Below, piece after piece: positions 7,241 to 15,469 of a stretch of 17,606 nucleotides of DNA (position 1 is the first letter of the stretch; every line of letters starts with the position of its first letter). Source of the DNA: Methylotenera_A sp031422335 (GTDB lineage Bacteria > Pseudomonadota > Gammaproteobacteria > Burkholderiales > Methylophilaceae). The notes under the pieces were generated by a model, which was not told the DNA's origin, did no database searches, and worked only from the letters and a program-made list of their open reading frames with translations. Location: the NCBI GenBank assembly GCA_031422335.1, contig JANOQW010000001.1, positions 1 to 17,606 on the forward strand. Direction: 5' to 3'. A program made the position numbers and the translations under genes.

Positions 7241-8592
7241 TATTTATTGTGGCCGATGCCCAGCTTTTGCTCTAAATAATGAATACTGGTACCACCTAAA
7301 TGAAAAGCCGCATCAGCCATTAAATCGGCATGCAGCGGAATGTTGGTTTTAATGCCGTCCACCATCATCTCAGATAACGCGATACGCATGCGCGCAATGG
7401 CTTGTTCGCGCGTAGCACCATAAGTAATCAGCTTGCCTATCATCGAATCGTAATTAGATGGCACAGTGTAGCCCGCATAAGCGTGGGTATCAATGCGCAC
7501 ACCTGGCCCACCAGGCATGTGGAAAGTACTAATTTTGCCAGGCGACGGCACAAAGTTGTACGGGTCCTCTGCGTTAATGCGGCACTCAATGGCATGGCCA
7601 CGCAGCTCAATATCGCGTTGACGAAACTTTAATTTTTCGCCATTGGCGACAAAAATTTGCTGTTGCACTAAATCAAGGCCAGTAATCATTTCGGTGACGG
7701 TGTGCTCAACTTGCAGGCGCGTGTTCATCTCAATGAAATAGAATTCACCATTTTCATACAAAAATTCAAAGGTACCTGCACCACGATATTTGATTTTGCG
7801 GCAAGCATCGGCGCAGCGTTCGCCAATTTTATCGCGCACTCTGGCTGATAATAAAGGTGCTGGTGCCTCTTCGATAATTTTTTGGTGGCGGCGCTGCATC
7901 GAGCAATCGCGATCGCCCAAATACACCGCATTGCCATGTTGGTCAGCTAAAATTTGAATTTCGATATGGCGCGGATTTTCTAAAAATTTCTCCATATACA
8001 CCATGGGGTTGCCAAATGCGGCTTGCGCCTCCGCTTTGGTCATGGCCACCGCATTGACTAAGGCAGCTTCAGTATGCACGACGCGCATACCACGCCCACC
8101 TCCACCACCAGCCGCTTTAATAATTACCGGGTAACCTACTTTTTTAGCGGTTTTAATAATTTCAGCTGGATCGTCAGGCAACGCACCTTCTGACCCAGGC
8201 ACGCAAGGCACGCCAGCTTTTTTCATGGCGTCTTTGGCTGATACTTTATCGCCCATCAGGCGAATAGTTTCTGCCCGCGGACCAATAAATACAAAACCAC
8301 TTTGCTCGACACGCTCGGCAAAATCGGCATTTTCAGATAAAAAACCATAACCTGGGTGTATCGCTTGCGCATCTGTCACCTCGGCTGCGCTAATCACGGC
8401 GGGAATATTTAAATAGCTTAAATTAGAAGCCGCAGGGCCTATGCAAACAGATTCATCGGCCAGTTTGACGTATTTTGCTTCTTTATCGGCCTCGGAATGC
8501 ACAGCCACCGTTTTAATGCCAAGTTCACGGCAAGCGCGCTGCACACGTAGCGCAATCTCGCCCCTATTTGCGATGAGTATTTTTTCAAACAT
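7240..8592 (-). CDS. accC: Biotin carboxylase subunit of acetyl-CoA carboxylase
   Basis: AccC carboxylates the biotin on AccB with ATP and bicarbonate, the first half-reaction of acetyl-CoA carboxylase and the entry to fatty acid synthesis. The 450-residue protein matches the family length. It starts with MFEKILIANRGEIA, then IHPGYGFLSENADFA (78-92). The ATP-grasp part has K116, K159 and the glycine-rich loop G162-G-G-G-G-R-G-M-R170. The metal and bicarbonate region has E276, E288 and M289-N-T-R-L-Q-V-E-H297. The start follows the accB stop by three bases, so the two are translated together. The carboxyltransferase genes accA and accD are not in the window, as is usual. Confidence 0.98.
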   Translation of the reverse strand: MFEKILIANRGEIALRVQRACRELGIKTVAVHSEADKEAKYVKLADESVCIGPAASNLSYLNIPAVISAAEVTDAQAIHPGYGFLSENADFAERVEQSGFVFIGPRAETIRLMGDKVSAKDAMKKAGVPCVPGSEGALPDDPAEIIKTAKKVGYPVIIKAAGGGGGRGMRVVHTEAALVNAVAMTKAEAQAAFGNPMVYMEKFLENPRHIEIQILADQHGNAVYLGDRDCSMQRRHQKIIEEAPAPLLSARVRDKIGERCADACRKIKYRGAGTFEFLYENGEFYFIEMNTRLQVEHTVTEMITGLDLVQQQIFVANGEKLKFRQRDIELRGHAIECRINAEDPYNFVPSPGKISTFHMPGGPGVRIDTHAYAGYTVPSNYDSMIGKLITYGATREQAIARMRIALSEMMVDGIKTNIPLHADLMADAAFHLGGTSIHYLEQKLGIGHNK

Positions 8593-8595
8593 ACT

Positions 8596-9048
8596 TTAAC
8601 CAATCACAAATAATGGCTCGCCGTATTCAACTGGCTGACCGTTTTCGACTAAAATCTTTTTAATGACACCAGCAAAATCGCATTCAATCTCGTTCAGCAG
8701 CTTCATGGCCTCAATAATACACAGCGTCTCGCCAACGGCTACTTTACTGCCAACATCAATAAATGCTTTTGAATCAGGCGATGACGAGCGATAGAAAGTG
8801 CCTACCATGGGCGATTTAACAATATGGCCTTCTACCTCAGCTACCACTGGTGTAGTAGCAACTGGCACTGGCGTAGAGTGGCTTGCAGGTGCCACTTGTG
8901 GCGCTGCCATATAATGCGCAATAGGTTGTTGGCTTGGCATCATCGCGCGGCTAATGCGCACTTTTTCTTCGCCTTCAGTCAGCTCTAGCTCGGAGATGCC
9001 AGATTCTTCGACTAAATCAATCAGTTTTTTAAGTTTGCGTAAATCCAT
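8596..9048 (-). CDS. accB: Biotin carboxyl carrier protein of acetyl-CoA carboxylase
   Basis: AccB carries the biotin between the AccC and AccAD active sites. From the second of two adjacent ATGs the protein is 150 residues: an N-terminal MDLRKLKKLIDLVEESGI segment, a flexible Pro/Ala/Thr-rich linker (about 40-72), and a C-terminal biotinyl domain with the E-A-M-K motif, in which the lysine (K116 from this start) receives biotin. The ATG at 9046-9048 is chosen over the one at 9049-9051 because the GAGG ribosome-binding site is 5 bases from it and only 2 from the first, and because the family normally starts MDLRK. The gene is followed three bases later by accC and preceded by aroQ with a 37-base gap. 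Confidence 0.97.
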   Translation of the reverse strand: MDLRKLKKLIDLVEESGISELELTEGEEKVRISRAMMPSQQPIAHYMAAPQVAPASHSTPVPVATTPVVAEVEGHIVKSPMVGTFYRSSSPDSKAFIDVGSKVAVGETLCIIEAMKLLNEIECDFAGVIKKILVENGQPVEYGEPLFVIG

Positions 9049-9088
9049 CATAACCTCTACTTTTGGGTTTAATTGTTAAGGGTTTTAA

Positions 9089-9547
9089 TTATTGCTTAAG
9101 TTTGTTGATAGCATATTGCAATGCTGCGTTGTAACCCTCAGCCCCCAAGCCGCTGATGACACCCACTGCAATATCGCTAAAATAAGAATGATGTCTAAAA
9201 CTTTCGCGCGCATATACGTTAGATAAATGCACTTCGATAAACGGAATGTTCACTGCAGAAATAGCGTCGCGAATAGAGACTGAAGTGTGCGTAAAAGCCG
9301 CAGGGTTGATGATAATAAAATCGACTTTATGGCTTGTAGACGCAGGACTGGCTAAAGATTGGATTTTAGCCACAATATCGGCTTCGGCATTGCTTTGATA
9401 AGCTTCAAGCGCCACGCCTGCTTGTTTGGCTTGAGCCGTTAAGCTATTGTTAATATCTGCCAGCGTTGCATGGCCATAATGTGCAGGTTCACGCACACCC
9501 AGCAAATTTAGGTTGGGGCCATGCAGTACTAATACCGATTTAGCCAC
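9089..9547 (-). CDS. aroQ: Type II 3-dehydroquinate dehydratase
   Basis: AroQ dehydrates 3-dehydroquinate to 3-dehydroshikimate in the shikimate pathway to aromatic amino acids. The 152-residue length fits the dodecameric type II enzymes. Motifs are LHGPNLNLLGVREPAHYG (8-25), with R19 and the catalytic tyrosine Y24 on the flexible lid, QSNAE (51-55), NPAAFTHTS (81-89), and the substrate-binding EVHLSNVYARESFRHHS (105-121) with catalytic-site H107. The start is a GTG (9545-9547). The QSNHE motif of many homologues has Ala for His here. The gene leads the accB-accC-prmA group, a common betaproteobacterial order. Confidence 0.96.
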   Translation of the reverse strand: MAKSVLVLHGPNLNLLGVREPAHYGHATLADINNSLTAQAKQAGVALEAYQSNAEADIVAKIQSLASPASTSHKVDFIIINPAAFTHTSVSIRDAISAVNIPFIEVHLSNVYARESFRHHSYFSDIAVGVISGLGAEGYNAALQYAINKLKQ

Positions 9548-9648
9548 TATTTTTTGCCCTGAACAAACAGATTTTGCACAAATTCATAAATGCAAGTTTG
9601 CCGAAGTTGTGCGTTTTTGTCCAGCAGATTAACTGAAATTAAGCGAAG

Positions 9649-9670
9649 TTAAGCTGGCAACTTAGCTTAA
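9649..9670. other. Small inverted repeat between tlpA-like gene and aroQ
   Basis: TTAAGCT (9649-9655) and AGCTTAA (9664-9670) form 7-bp arms around an 8-base loop. The hairpin is A+T-rich and lacks a T tract, so termination of the tlpA-like transcript is possible but not supported well. Confidence 0.25.
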
Positions 9671-9716
9671 GTATTTGAATACAAAGCCAAACTAGATTAT
9701 AAAATATTTTTTAAAT

Positions 9717-10253
9717 TTATTTTGGTAATTTAAGTAAAGTGTCTTCTAATAAGGCTTTGCTAATGCGGCCAAAGTAAGTTTTGGCCACGCTGCCATCTGC
9801 GTTAATAATCACTGTAAACGGCAGCACACTTTTATCATTGCCCAAGTTGCTGGCAATCTCCATGCCTTGCATATCGGCGGCAAACAACGGGTAGCTCACT
9901 TTGGTTTCTTTAGCAAACTCGCTAATAGATGCAACGTCGTCCACCGCCACGCCCAGCACCACGATATTTTTATCTTTATTGGCATTGTGCAGCGCAGAAA
10001 GCTCTGGCATTTCTTCGCGGCACGGCTCGCACCAAGTGGCCCAAAAATTTAGTACCACGGTTTTGCCTGCATATTGCTTTAAGCTCTGTGGCTTGCCATT
10101 TTCATCAGGAAAAGTAGCAGCAAATAAGGGCTGGGTAGATTTACCATTGGCATGCCTGCTGTGACTGCCGTTAAAAAAGTATTGAAAGCCAAAGCCAATC
10201 GAGGCAATTAAAATAAGTGAAATGATGATGCTATTAATTTTGTTGGGTGTCAT
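9717..10253 (-). CDS. TlpA/ResA-like membrane-anchored thiol:disulfide protein
   Basis: The 178-residue protein has one N-terminal hydrophobic anchor (about 8-26) without a clear cleavage site, then a thioredoxin-like domain facing the periplasm. The active site is C75-E-P-C78 in FWATWCEPCREEMP, and the cis-proline is P145 in SVLPFTVII. WCxPC with a preceding NFWATW is typical of the TlpA/ResA/CcmG group, which keep target cysteines reduced, for example the haem-binding cysteines of c-type cytochromes or copper sites of cytochrome oxidase. The target is not shown here. It starts 38 bases after dsbD on the same strand; DsbD is the usual electron donor for such proteins, so the pair makes sense as a unit. 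A 169-base gap then separates it from aroQ. Confidence 0.9.
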   Translation of the reverse strand: MTPNKINSIIISLILIASIGFGFQYFFNGSHSRHANGKSTQPLFAATFPDENGKPQSLKQYAGKTVVLNFWATWCEPCREEMPELSALHNANKDKNIVVLGVAVDDVASISEFAKETKVSYPLFAADMQGMEIASNLGNDKSVLPFTVIINADGSVAKTYFGRISKALLEDTLLKLPK

Positions 10254-10291
10254 TTTGTTTAGAGAGTATTGAGTAATTTTACTAAGTAAAT

Positions 10292-11965
10292 TTATTGCGG
10301 TAATTGATTGTTAAAAACTTGATTGAGCGTTTGGCTAAAATCTTCGGCATTTTTATAGCCAATCACCCGCGTTTTAATTTCATTGCCTGCTTTATCAAAA
10401 AAGATAATGCCAGGCGGACCAAACAAATTGAAGCGTTTTAGCAATGCTTGGTCGTCCGCGTTGTTTTCTGTCACGTCAGCTTGCAATAAAACTACATCGT
10501 TTAGCGCAGTCTTTACGCGCGCATCGGTAAATGTGAATTTTTCCATTTCTTTGCAACTGGTACACCAGTCGGCATAAAAATCGAGCATCACCGTCTTGCC
10601 ATTGGCACTTTTAATGGCAGCATCAAGCTCTGCTACGCTTCTAATACGGCTGAAAGGCAAGTGGGAAGCGGCTTCCAAGCCAAGTGCTTTATCTAATACT
10701 TTATTGGCAGGCTGGGTAATTGCATTCGGTAATATTGGCCACACAATATACGCCGCCATCGCTAACATTAGCACGCCAAATAAATTACGCACCGTCGTCA
10801 TCCAGCCACCTGCTTTTGGCAAAATACTGCCTGCGGATGCGCCAATTAATAACAGCGGCACACCCATGCCAATGGCCAGCGCAAATAAACCAACGCCACC
10901 CAGCAACACATTTTGGGTTTGGCCAATATAAACCAACGCACCCGCCAATGGCGCCGCTACACATGGGCTGACGATAAGCGCAGAAATGACGCCCATAATA
11001 AATACACCTAAAAATTCGCCACCATTGAGTTTATTGCTAAAGCCCAATATCTTTTCTTCAAATGCTCTGGGCAATTTAAGCTCGTAAAAACCGAACATAG
11101 AGAATGCCAATACAACGAATAATAATGCCGTCAAAGCCAATATCCACGGGCTTTGCAGACTTTGCGAAATTAAACTGCCAGAAAGCCCAGCCGCCACGCC
11201 TGCCAGTGTGTAACTAAGCGCCATGCCCAACACGTAAGCCACCGATAATCCGAAGGCGTGTAATTTGTTAGGTTGTGCTTGTTTGGCTTGGCTTCCGACA
11301 ATAATGCTGGATAAAATAGGAATCATCGGTAACACGCAAGGTGTGAATGACAGCAACAAGCCCGCTACAAAAAAGCCACCAATCACCAGCCACAAATTAC
11401 CTGTTTTTAATGCAGAAGTCGTTTTATCCTCGTTATTGTCAACAAGGCTAGAGGCCGCACCAGTATTGGCTGCTAGCGATGCTGCATTCATATTGATATT
11501 AAAATCTTTAGTTTGTGGTGCGTAGCACAGGCCTTTTTCGCTACAACCTTGGTAACGCGCACTTATTTTTAAGTCGCTTTTTACATCGCCGCTTACATTA
11601 CTTAATGCAATATTCGCGACAAAATCGTGGTGATAAACTTCTTGCTTACCAAAATTTGGATCGTCTTTAATGTCGCCTTTTGGCAGCTGTACATTGGCAA
11701 TGTTTGCTTTTGAACCTGGCGCAATAGTAAATTTAATGCGCTCTTTATACAAATAATAACCTGGCTCAATTTTAAACTTTGCGCTCAAATTGTTGGCGTC
11801 AGCTTGTGTAATATCCAGTTTAAATGCTACATCGGGCGATAAAAACTCTTCCTCTGCAATACCATCGGTAAATAAATTGGCGCCTTTGCTGCTTTCAGCT
11901 GCATGCAACGATTGCACGCAAACGCATGTCAATAAAATAAAAATAAAGTTTAAAATAGGTTTCAT
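10292..11965 (-). CDS. dsbD: Thiol:disulfide interchange protein DsbD
   Basis: DsbD moves electrons from cytoplasmic thioredoxin across the inner membrane to periplasmic thiol proteins such as DsbC and TlpA/CcmG. The 557-residue protein has all three parts. There is a signal peptide (about 1-22, ending SLHA-A), an alpha domain with C141 and C147, an eight-helix membrane beta domain (about 190-415) with C210 in SFTPCVLPM and C335 in VSPCVAAPLAG, and a C-terminal thioredoxin-like gamma domain with C468-T-S-C471 in FYADWCTSCKEME. All six redox cysteines are therefore present. The start is fixed by the signal peptide, although no clear ribosome-binding site is visible. It is followed by the tlpA-like gene and is divergent from fxsA across 94 bases. 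Confidence 0.96.
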   Translation of the reverse strand: MKPILNFIFILLTCVCVQSLHAAESSKGANLFTDGIAEEEFLSPDVAFKLDITQADANNLSAKFKIEPGYYLYKERIKFTIAPGSKANIANVQLPKGDIKDDPNFGKQEVYHHDFVANIALSNVSGDVKSDLKISARYQGCSEKGLCYAPQTKDFNINMNAASLAANTGAASSLVDNNEDKTTSALKTGNLWLVIGGFFVAGLLLSFTPCVLPMIPILSSIIVGSQAKQAQPNKLHAFGLSVAYVLGMALSYTLAGVAAGLSGSLISQSLQSPWILALTALLFVVLAFSMFGFYELKLPRAFEEKILGFSNKLNGGEFLGVFIMGVISALIVSPCVAAPLAGALVYIGQTQNVLLGGVGLFALAIGMGVPLLLIGASAGSILPKAGGWMTTVRNLFGVLMLAMAAYIVWPILPNAITQPANKVLDKALGLEAASHLPFSRIRSVAELDAAIKSANGKTVMLDFYADWCTSCKEMEKFTFTDARVKTALNDVVLLQADVTENNADDQALLKRFNLFGPPGIIFFDKAGNEIKTRVIGYKNAEDFSQTLNQVFNNQLPQ

Positions 11966-12059
11966 AAAGTGTTTTTAATGCGCTAAATAGTTTGCAATAA
12001 TAGCCGTTGCCCCAATTAATAGAGAATAGTTATTCAAGACAGTTCAGAAAGATTTAAAA

Positions 12060-12560
12060 ATGCGTTTTTTAATTTTTGCAATTTTACTCGCTTTTCCATT
12101 TGCCGAGATATTTCTGCTGGTAAAACTCGGCAATCATTACGGTTGGTGGCTGCTTTTTTATTTAGTCGTGATTGGCTACTTAGGCTTACAATTAATTAAA
12201 GGCGAAAAATTACTCATCTCTGCCAAAATGATGCAAAGTTTATCCTCTGGCGGCAACCCTATCAAAACCATGCTGGGCAGCGCACGCAATATGTTTGCTG
12301 GTGTACTGTTGATGATACCTGGTGTAATTACTGATGTGATAGCGGTAGTTTTATTGCTAATTCCCATCAAAAATACGGGTAAGGCAAGCGCTGCGGGTGC
12401 GACTAATGCAGGTGGCCAACAATATGAGCAAACTTTTGAACAGCCCTATCAAACCAATAAAGGTTTTACACGTAAACAAGCAAAAGCCGCTAATGACGAT
12501 GTGATTGAAGGCGAGTTTACTGAAATAAAAGACCATGACAATCATAACGATAAAAAATAG
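12060..12560 (+). CDS. fxsA: FxsA family membrane protein
   Basis: The 166-residue inner-membrane protein starts MRFLIFAILLAFPFAEIFLL, the usual FxsA opening, and has three or four hydrophobic segments (about 3-21, 26-44 and 78-103, the last long enough to be a hairpin). Between them is the conserved IKGEKLL loop, then the GVLLMIPGVITDV motif. The C-terminal 60 residues are polar, charged and probably cytoplasmic. E. coli FxsA was named because its overproduction suppresses F-plasmid exclusion of phage T7; its normal role is not known. The start lacks a clear Shine-Dalgarno sequence. It is followed nine bases later by the 2Fe-2S reductase gene, so the two probably form one transcript. Confidence 0.9.
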   Translation: MRFLIFAILLAFPFAEIFLLVKLGNHYGWWLLFYLVVIGYLGLQLIKGEKLLISAKMMQSLSSGGNPIKTMLGSARNMFAGVLLMIPGVITDVIAVVLLLIPIKNTGKASAAGATNAGGQQYEQTFEQPYQTNKGFTRKQAKAANDDVIEGEFTEIKDHDNHNDKK

Positions 12561-12569
12561 AGAGTAAGC

Positions 12570-13598
12570 ATGAATAAAGTCACCATTAAAAATAGTGGCC
12601 ACAGCTTTGATGTGCGCCCAAGCCAAACCGTGTTGCAAGCCGCCATTGATGCGGGCATCAATCTGCCTTATGGTTGCCGCAATGGTGCTTGCGGCAGCTG
12701 CAAAGCCAAATTAGTTTCTGGCAAAGTCATGCACAATGATTACCAAAGTAGCGCCATGAGCGATGCCGAATTAGCTGCGGGCAACACACTGTTATGTTGC
12801 GCCATGGCGCTTGAGGATTTAGCAATTGAATGTCGTGAAGTGGGTGGCTTGGCAGGCATTAAGCCGCGTATATTGCCAGCGCGCGTTGCAAAAAAAGAGC
12901 AACTTGCACACGATGTCATTGCGCTGCATCTACAACTGCCTGCTAGTGAGCGCTTACAATTTAAAGCTGGCCAATACATTGAGTTTATTTTAAAAGACGG
13001 TCAACGTCGCGCGTTTTCTATCGCCAATGCGCCGCACGATGCTGAGTTTATACAGTTACATATTCGTGTTATTAATGGCGGCGTATTTAGCGAATATGCC
13101 GCAAACGAGCTGCAAGAAAAAGCTATTTTGCGCATCGAGGCACCGTTTGGTAACTTCTTTTTGCGCGAGGATTCGAGCAAGCCGTTAATCATGGTGGCGG
13201 GTGGCACAGGCTTCGCGCCAGTTAAAGGCATTATCGAGCACATACTACATAACAATATACAGCGCGATATTATTTTGTATCGCGGCGCGCGCCAGCTGCA
13301 AGATTTATACATGCACGCGCTGTGCGAAAAATGGGCAGAAATGCTGCCTAATATTACTTATATTTCCGTGCTATCACAGCCAGATAGTGACAATTGGCAA
13401 GGCAGATCTGGCTATGTGCACGAGGCGGTGTTGGCGGATGTCATTAGTAAAAACATGGACTTAAGTGATTACCAAGCTTATGTGTGTGGCGCACCAGCGA
13501 TGTGTGAGGCTGCGCATGAAAGTTTTGTGCAACAAGGCCTAAATGCAGACGAGTTTTTTAGCGATGCGTTTACGTCGGCGGTTGTAAGCAAAGGTTAA
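12570..13598 (+). CDS. 2Fe-2S ferredoxin/FAD/NAD(P)H oxidoreductase (CDP-6-deoxy-glucoseen reductase-like)
   Basis: The 342-residue electron-transfer flavoprotein has three domains. First is a plant-type 2Fe-2S ferredoxin domain (about 1-92) with C36-x4-C41-x2-C44 in YGCRNGACGSCKA and C76. Next is an FAD domain (about 100-200) with R147-A-F-S-I and a later APFGNFFLRE. Last is an NAD(P) domain with GGTGFAPVKG (211-220) and YVCGAPAMCEAA (304-315). This layout is shared by CDP-6-deoxy-delta-3,4-glucoseen reductases and by reductase subunits of oxygenases. No deoxysugar or oxygenase genes are nearby, so the name describes homology and the electron acceptor is unknown. C77 directly follows the cluster ligand C76. 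Its last 29 bases overlap the end of hemD on the other strand. Confidence 0.9.
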   Translation: MNKVTIKNSGHSFDVRPSQTVLQAAIDAGINLPYGCRNGACGSCKAKLVSGKVMHNDYQSSAMSDAELAAGNTLLCCAMALEDLAIECREVGGLAGIKPRILPARVAKKEQLAHDVIALHLQLPASERLQFKAGQYIEFILKDGQRRAFSIANAPHDAEFIQLHIRVINGGVFSEYAANELQEKAILRIEAPFGNFFLREDSSKPLIMVAGGTGFAPVKGIIEHILHNNIQRDIILYRGARQLQDLYMHALCEKWAEMLPNITYISVLSQPDSDNWQGRSGYVHEAVLADVISKNMDLSDYQAYVCGAPAMCEAAHESFVQQGLNADEFFSDAFTSAVVSKG

Positions 13599-14337
13599 TT
13601 TGGTCAAGCATCGCCTTATCACCTGGCGCATCTGCAACCTGCACTTTTAAATCCAACGCTAAAGGTAGCTCAGCAATTCTGGCGTGGTTTACAAATAAAG
13701 TGATATGTTTTAACCAATCTGCATTGTCAGCCAAATCTAGTAGGTAGCGCATGGCTTCACTGCTGGTCACTACAATGCCATGTAATTTATTTTCACTATA
13801 TAATTGAGCCAGTAAATCGCAATTAGTTTGCGGATTTGTGCGTTGGTAGCATTCTGCAAAAGTGACTTGCGCGCCTCTTGATATAAGGCTTTCGGCCAAT
13901 ACATCGCGACCACCAATGCCGCGAACAATGAGGATTTTTTTGCCTATAACATTGTGCATTTCTGGTAGTGCGAGTAAAGACTCACTATCAAAACGGTCTT
14001 TTGGGCTAAGTACGCTTTTAATGCCAAAGTTTTGTAATTCAGTTGTAGTAACAGGGCCAATGGCAGCGAATTGCAGATGAGTTGGAATGCCATGTTTAAC
14101 CAACCTTGGCATGCCGTTTTGCACAGCGTTACTGCTAATAAAAATCGCCCAATCGAAATCAGCAATATGTTGAATGACACCTTCAAATTGGCGGTAATCG
14201 TTTAATGGCGTAATTTCAATCAGTGGGAATAAAATGGATGTGCCACCAGCTTCGCTAATCAGCGCGGCGAGTTTTTTGGCTTGGCCTGCTGGGCGAGTAA
14301 TGGCGATACCGACGCCTTGAAGCGGTTTAGTGGTCAT
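13570..14337 (-). CDS. hemD: Uroporphyrinogen-III synthase
   Basis: HemD closes hydroxymethylbilane, the HemC product, into uroporphyrinogen III, with inversion of ring D, on the way to haem, sirohaem and cobalamin. The family is poorly conserved in sequence, but the 255-residue length and features fit: ITRPAGQAKKLAALI near the start, a central FISSNAV (66-72), then FAAIGPVT, ILIVRGIGGRDVLAE, and IVVTSSEAMRYLLDL. The context is decisive: its ATG overlaps the hemC stop codon in an ATGA, so the two are translationally coupled. The hemX and hemY genes that often follow hemD in proteobacteria are absent; instead the gene runs into a convergent reductase gene and overlaps it by 29 bases. Confidence 0.95.
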   Translation of the reverse strand: MTTKPLQGVGIAITRPAGQAKKLAALISEAGGTSILFPLIEITPLNDYRQFEGVIQHIADFDWAIFISSNAVQNGMPRLVKHGIPTHLQFAAIGPVTTTELQNFGIKSVLSPKDRFDSESLLALPEMHNVIGKKILIVRGIGGRDVLAESLISRGAQVTFAECYQRTNPQTNCDLLAQLYSENKLHGIVVTSSEAMRYLLDLADNADWLKHITLFVNHARIAELPLALDLKVQVADAPGDKAMLDQINLCLQPPT

Positions 14338-15287
14338 TTAATATGATCAAGCGCAGCGAGTATTTTATTTGCTCCACGTGCCACTAACTTTGCAGCTAGT
14401 GCTCTACCAACCGCATCAGGGTTGGCTCGTAGGCCTGTTATTTTCTCTCGCAGCATTTGCGTGCCATCCACGCTGGCCACAAAACCTGTCATATTAATGT
14501 TGTCGCCATCGCATAAGGCATAAGCACCCAGAGGAACTGTGCAGCTGCCAGCAAGGGCGCGGCTGAAAGCGCGTTCAGCTTCTACGCAAAGCTGCGTATC
14601 AATATGATTTAATGGCGCGAGAATATCCATTAAATCAATACGATTCGCGTTAATTTCTATGCCCAGCGCGCCTTGGCCAACAGCGGGGATGCTGTCTGTT
14701 GGCGAAATAAAATCGCGAATACGTTCACCCAAACCCAGCCGAATTAAGCCTGCTGCAGCCAAAATAATTGCAGCATATTGGCCTTCATCTAATTTACGCA
14801 AGCGCGTTTGCACGTTACCTCGAAGTGATTCTATTTTTAAATGTGGAAAACGATGTTGTAATTGGCTTTGGCGGCGCAAGCTAGAAGTGCCGACAATGCT
14901 GCCGTGCGGCAAGCTTTGCAAATTGACAAAATTGTTGGATACAAAGGCATCGCGCGCGTCCTCACGTTCCCCTGTGGCAGCCATCATAAAGCCATCAGGC
15001 AGGTTCATCGGCACATCTTTCATGCTGTGTACGGCTAAATCAGCGCTGCTATCGGCCAGCGCCATTTCTAGCTCTTTCACAAATAAACCTTTGCCACCAA
15101 TACGTGATAATGGCGAATCTAAAATTTGGTCGCCCGTGGTGGTCATGCCCAAAATTTGCACATCACAATTGGGATAAAGTGCGCGTAATTGTGACTGAAT
15201 ATGCAATGCTTGCCACATGGCCAGCGCGCTTTCGCGCGAGGCAATAACGAGCTTGTTAGGTTCGGGTTTTTTAGGTGGATTTTTCAT
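14334..15287 (-). CDS. hemC: Hydroxymethylbilane synthase (porphobilinogen deaminase)
   Basis: HemC joins four porphobilinogen units into hydroxymethylbilane in the cytoplasm. The 317-residue protein has the standard landmarks: LVIASRESALAMWQA (13-27), GKGLFVKELEMAL (65-77), A85-V-H-S-M-K-D-V-P93 with catalytic D91, GTSSLRRQSQL (133-143), ESLRGNVQTRL (153-163), and the cofactor cysteine C249 in LAGSCTVPLGAYA, which holds the dipyrromethane primer. The first 11 residues are lysine- and proline-rich and precede the conserved fold. No Shine-Dalgarno sequence is visible at this ATG, but I see no better in-frame start. The gene is divergent from the MscS-like gene and leads the hemC-hemD unit. Confidence 0.97.
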   Translation of the reverse strand: MKNPPKKPEPNKLVIASRESALAMWQALHIQSQLRALYPNCDVQILGMTTTGDQILDSPLSRIGGKGLFVKELEMALADSSADLAVHSMKDVPMNLPDGFMMAATGEREDARDAFVSNNFVNLQSLPHGSIVGTSSLRRQSQLQHRFPHLKIESLRGNVQTRLRKLDEGQYAAIILAAAGLIRLGLGERIRDFISPTDSIPAVGQGALGIEINANRIDLMDILAPLNHIDTQLCVEAERAFSRALAGSCTVPLGAYALCDGDNINMTGFVASVDGTQMLREKITGLRANPDAVGRALAAKLVARGANKILAALDHIK

Positions 15288-15440
15288 TTAAATGATTTTA
15301 ACATAGCAGTGTTTTATTTTTAGCAGCAGTTTATTTTTTGAATTTACAAACTGTTGCAACAAAAGGCCATTTTTAGGTTAAGCTAAAGTTTGAAGCACGC
15401 ATATTATTATAATTCTAAGCAAAAATATAAAATTAAGGGT

Positions 15441-15454
15441 TTGATTAAAATCAA
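15441..15454. promoter_or_regulatory. FNR/CRP-type binding box
   Basis: TTGAT-N4-ATCAA occurs exactly, the consensus bound by FNR/Anr oxygen regulators and some relatives. It lies 15 bases before the MscS-like start codon and just upstream of its AGGAG ribosome-binding site. At that position a bound regulator would more likely repress the gene than activate it, unless transcription starts elsewhere. It might also act on the divergent hemC. Confidence 0.5.
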
Positions 15455-15469
15455 TTTCAGGAGATTTTT

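Noticed and set aside
7107..7352. Open frame of 81 codons across the prmA/accC junction
   Set aside because: It is antisense to two well-supported genes with a TAATG coupling at the junction, so there is no room for another gene.
9548..9716. Possible small gene or RNA in the 169-base gap before aroQ
   Set aside because: No open frame with a ribosome-binding site was seen; only a weak hairpin at 9649-9670 stands out.
12357..12638. A 93-codon minus-strand frame across the fxsA/reductase boundary
   Set aside because: Its hydrophobic translation comes from reading fxsA in reverse; there is no ribosome-binding site and both plus-strand genes are well supported.
14659..15177. A 172-codon open frame on the plus strand
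   Set aside because: It is antisense to hemC, which is clearly real, and its translation shows no family features.
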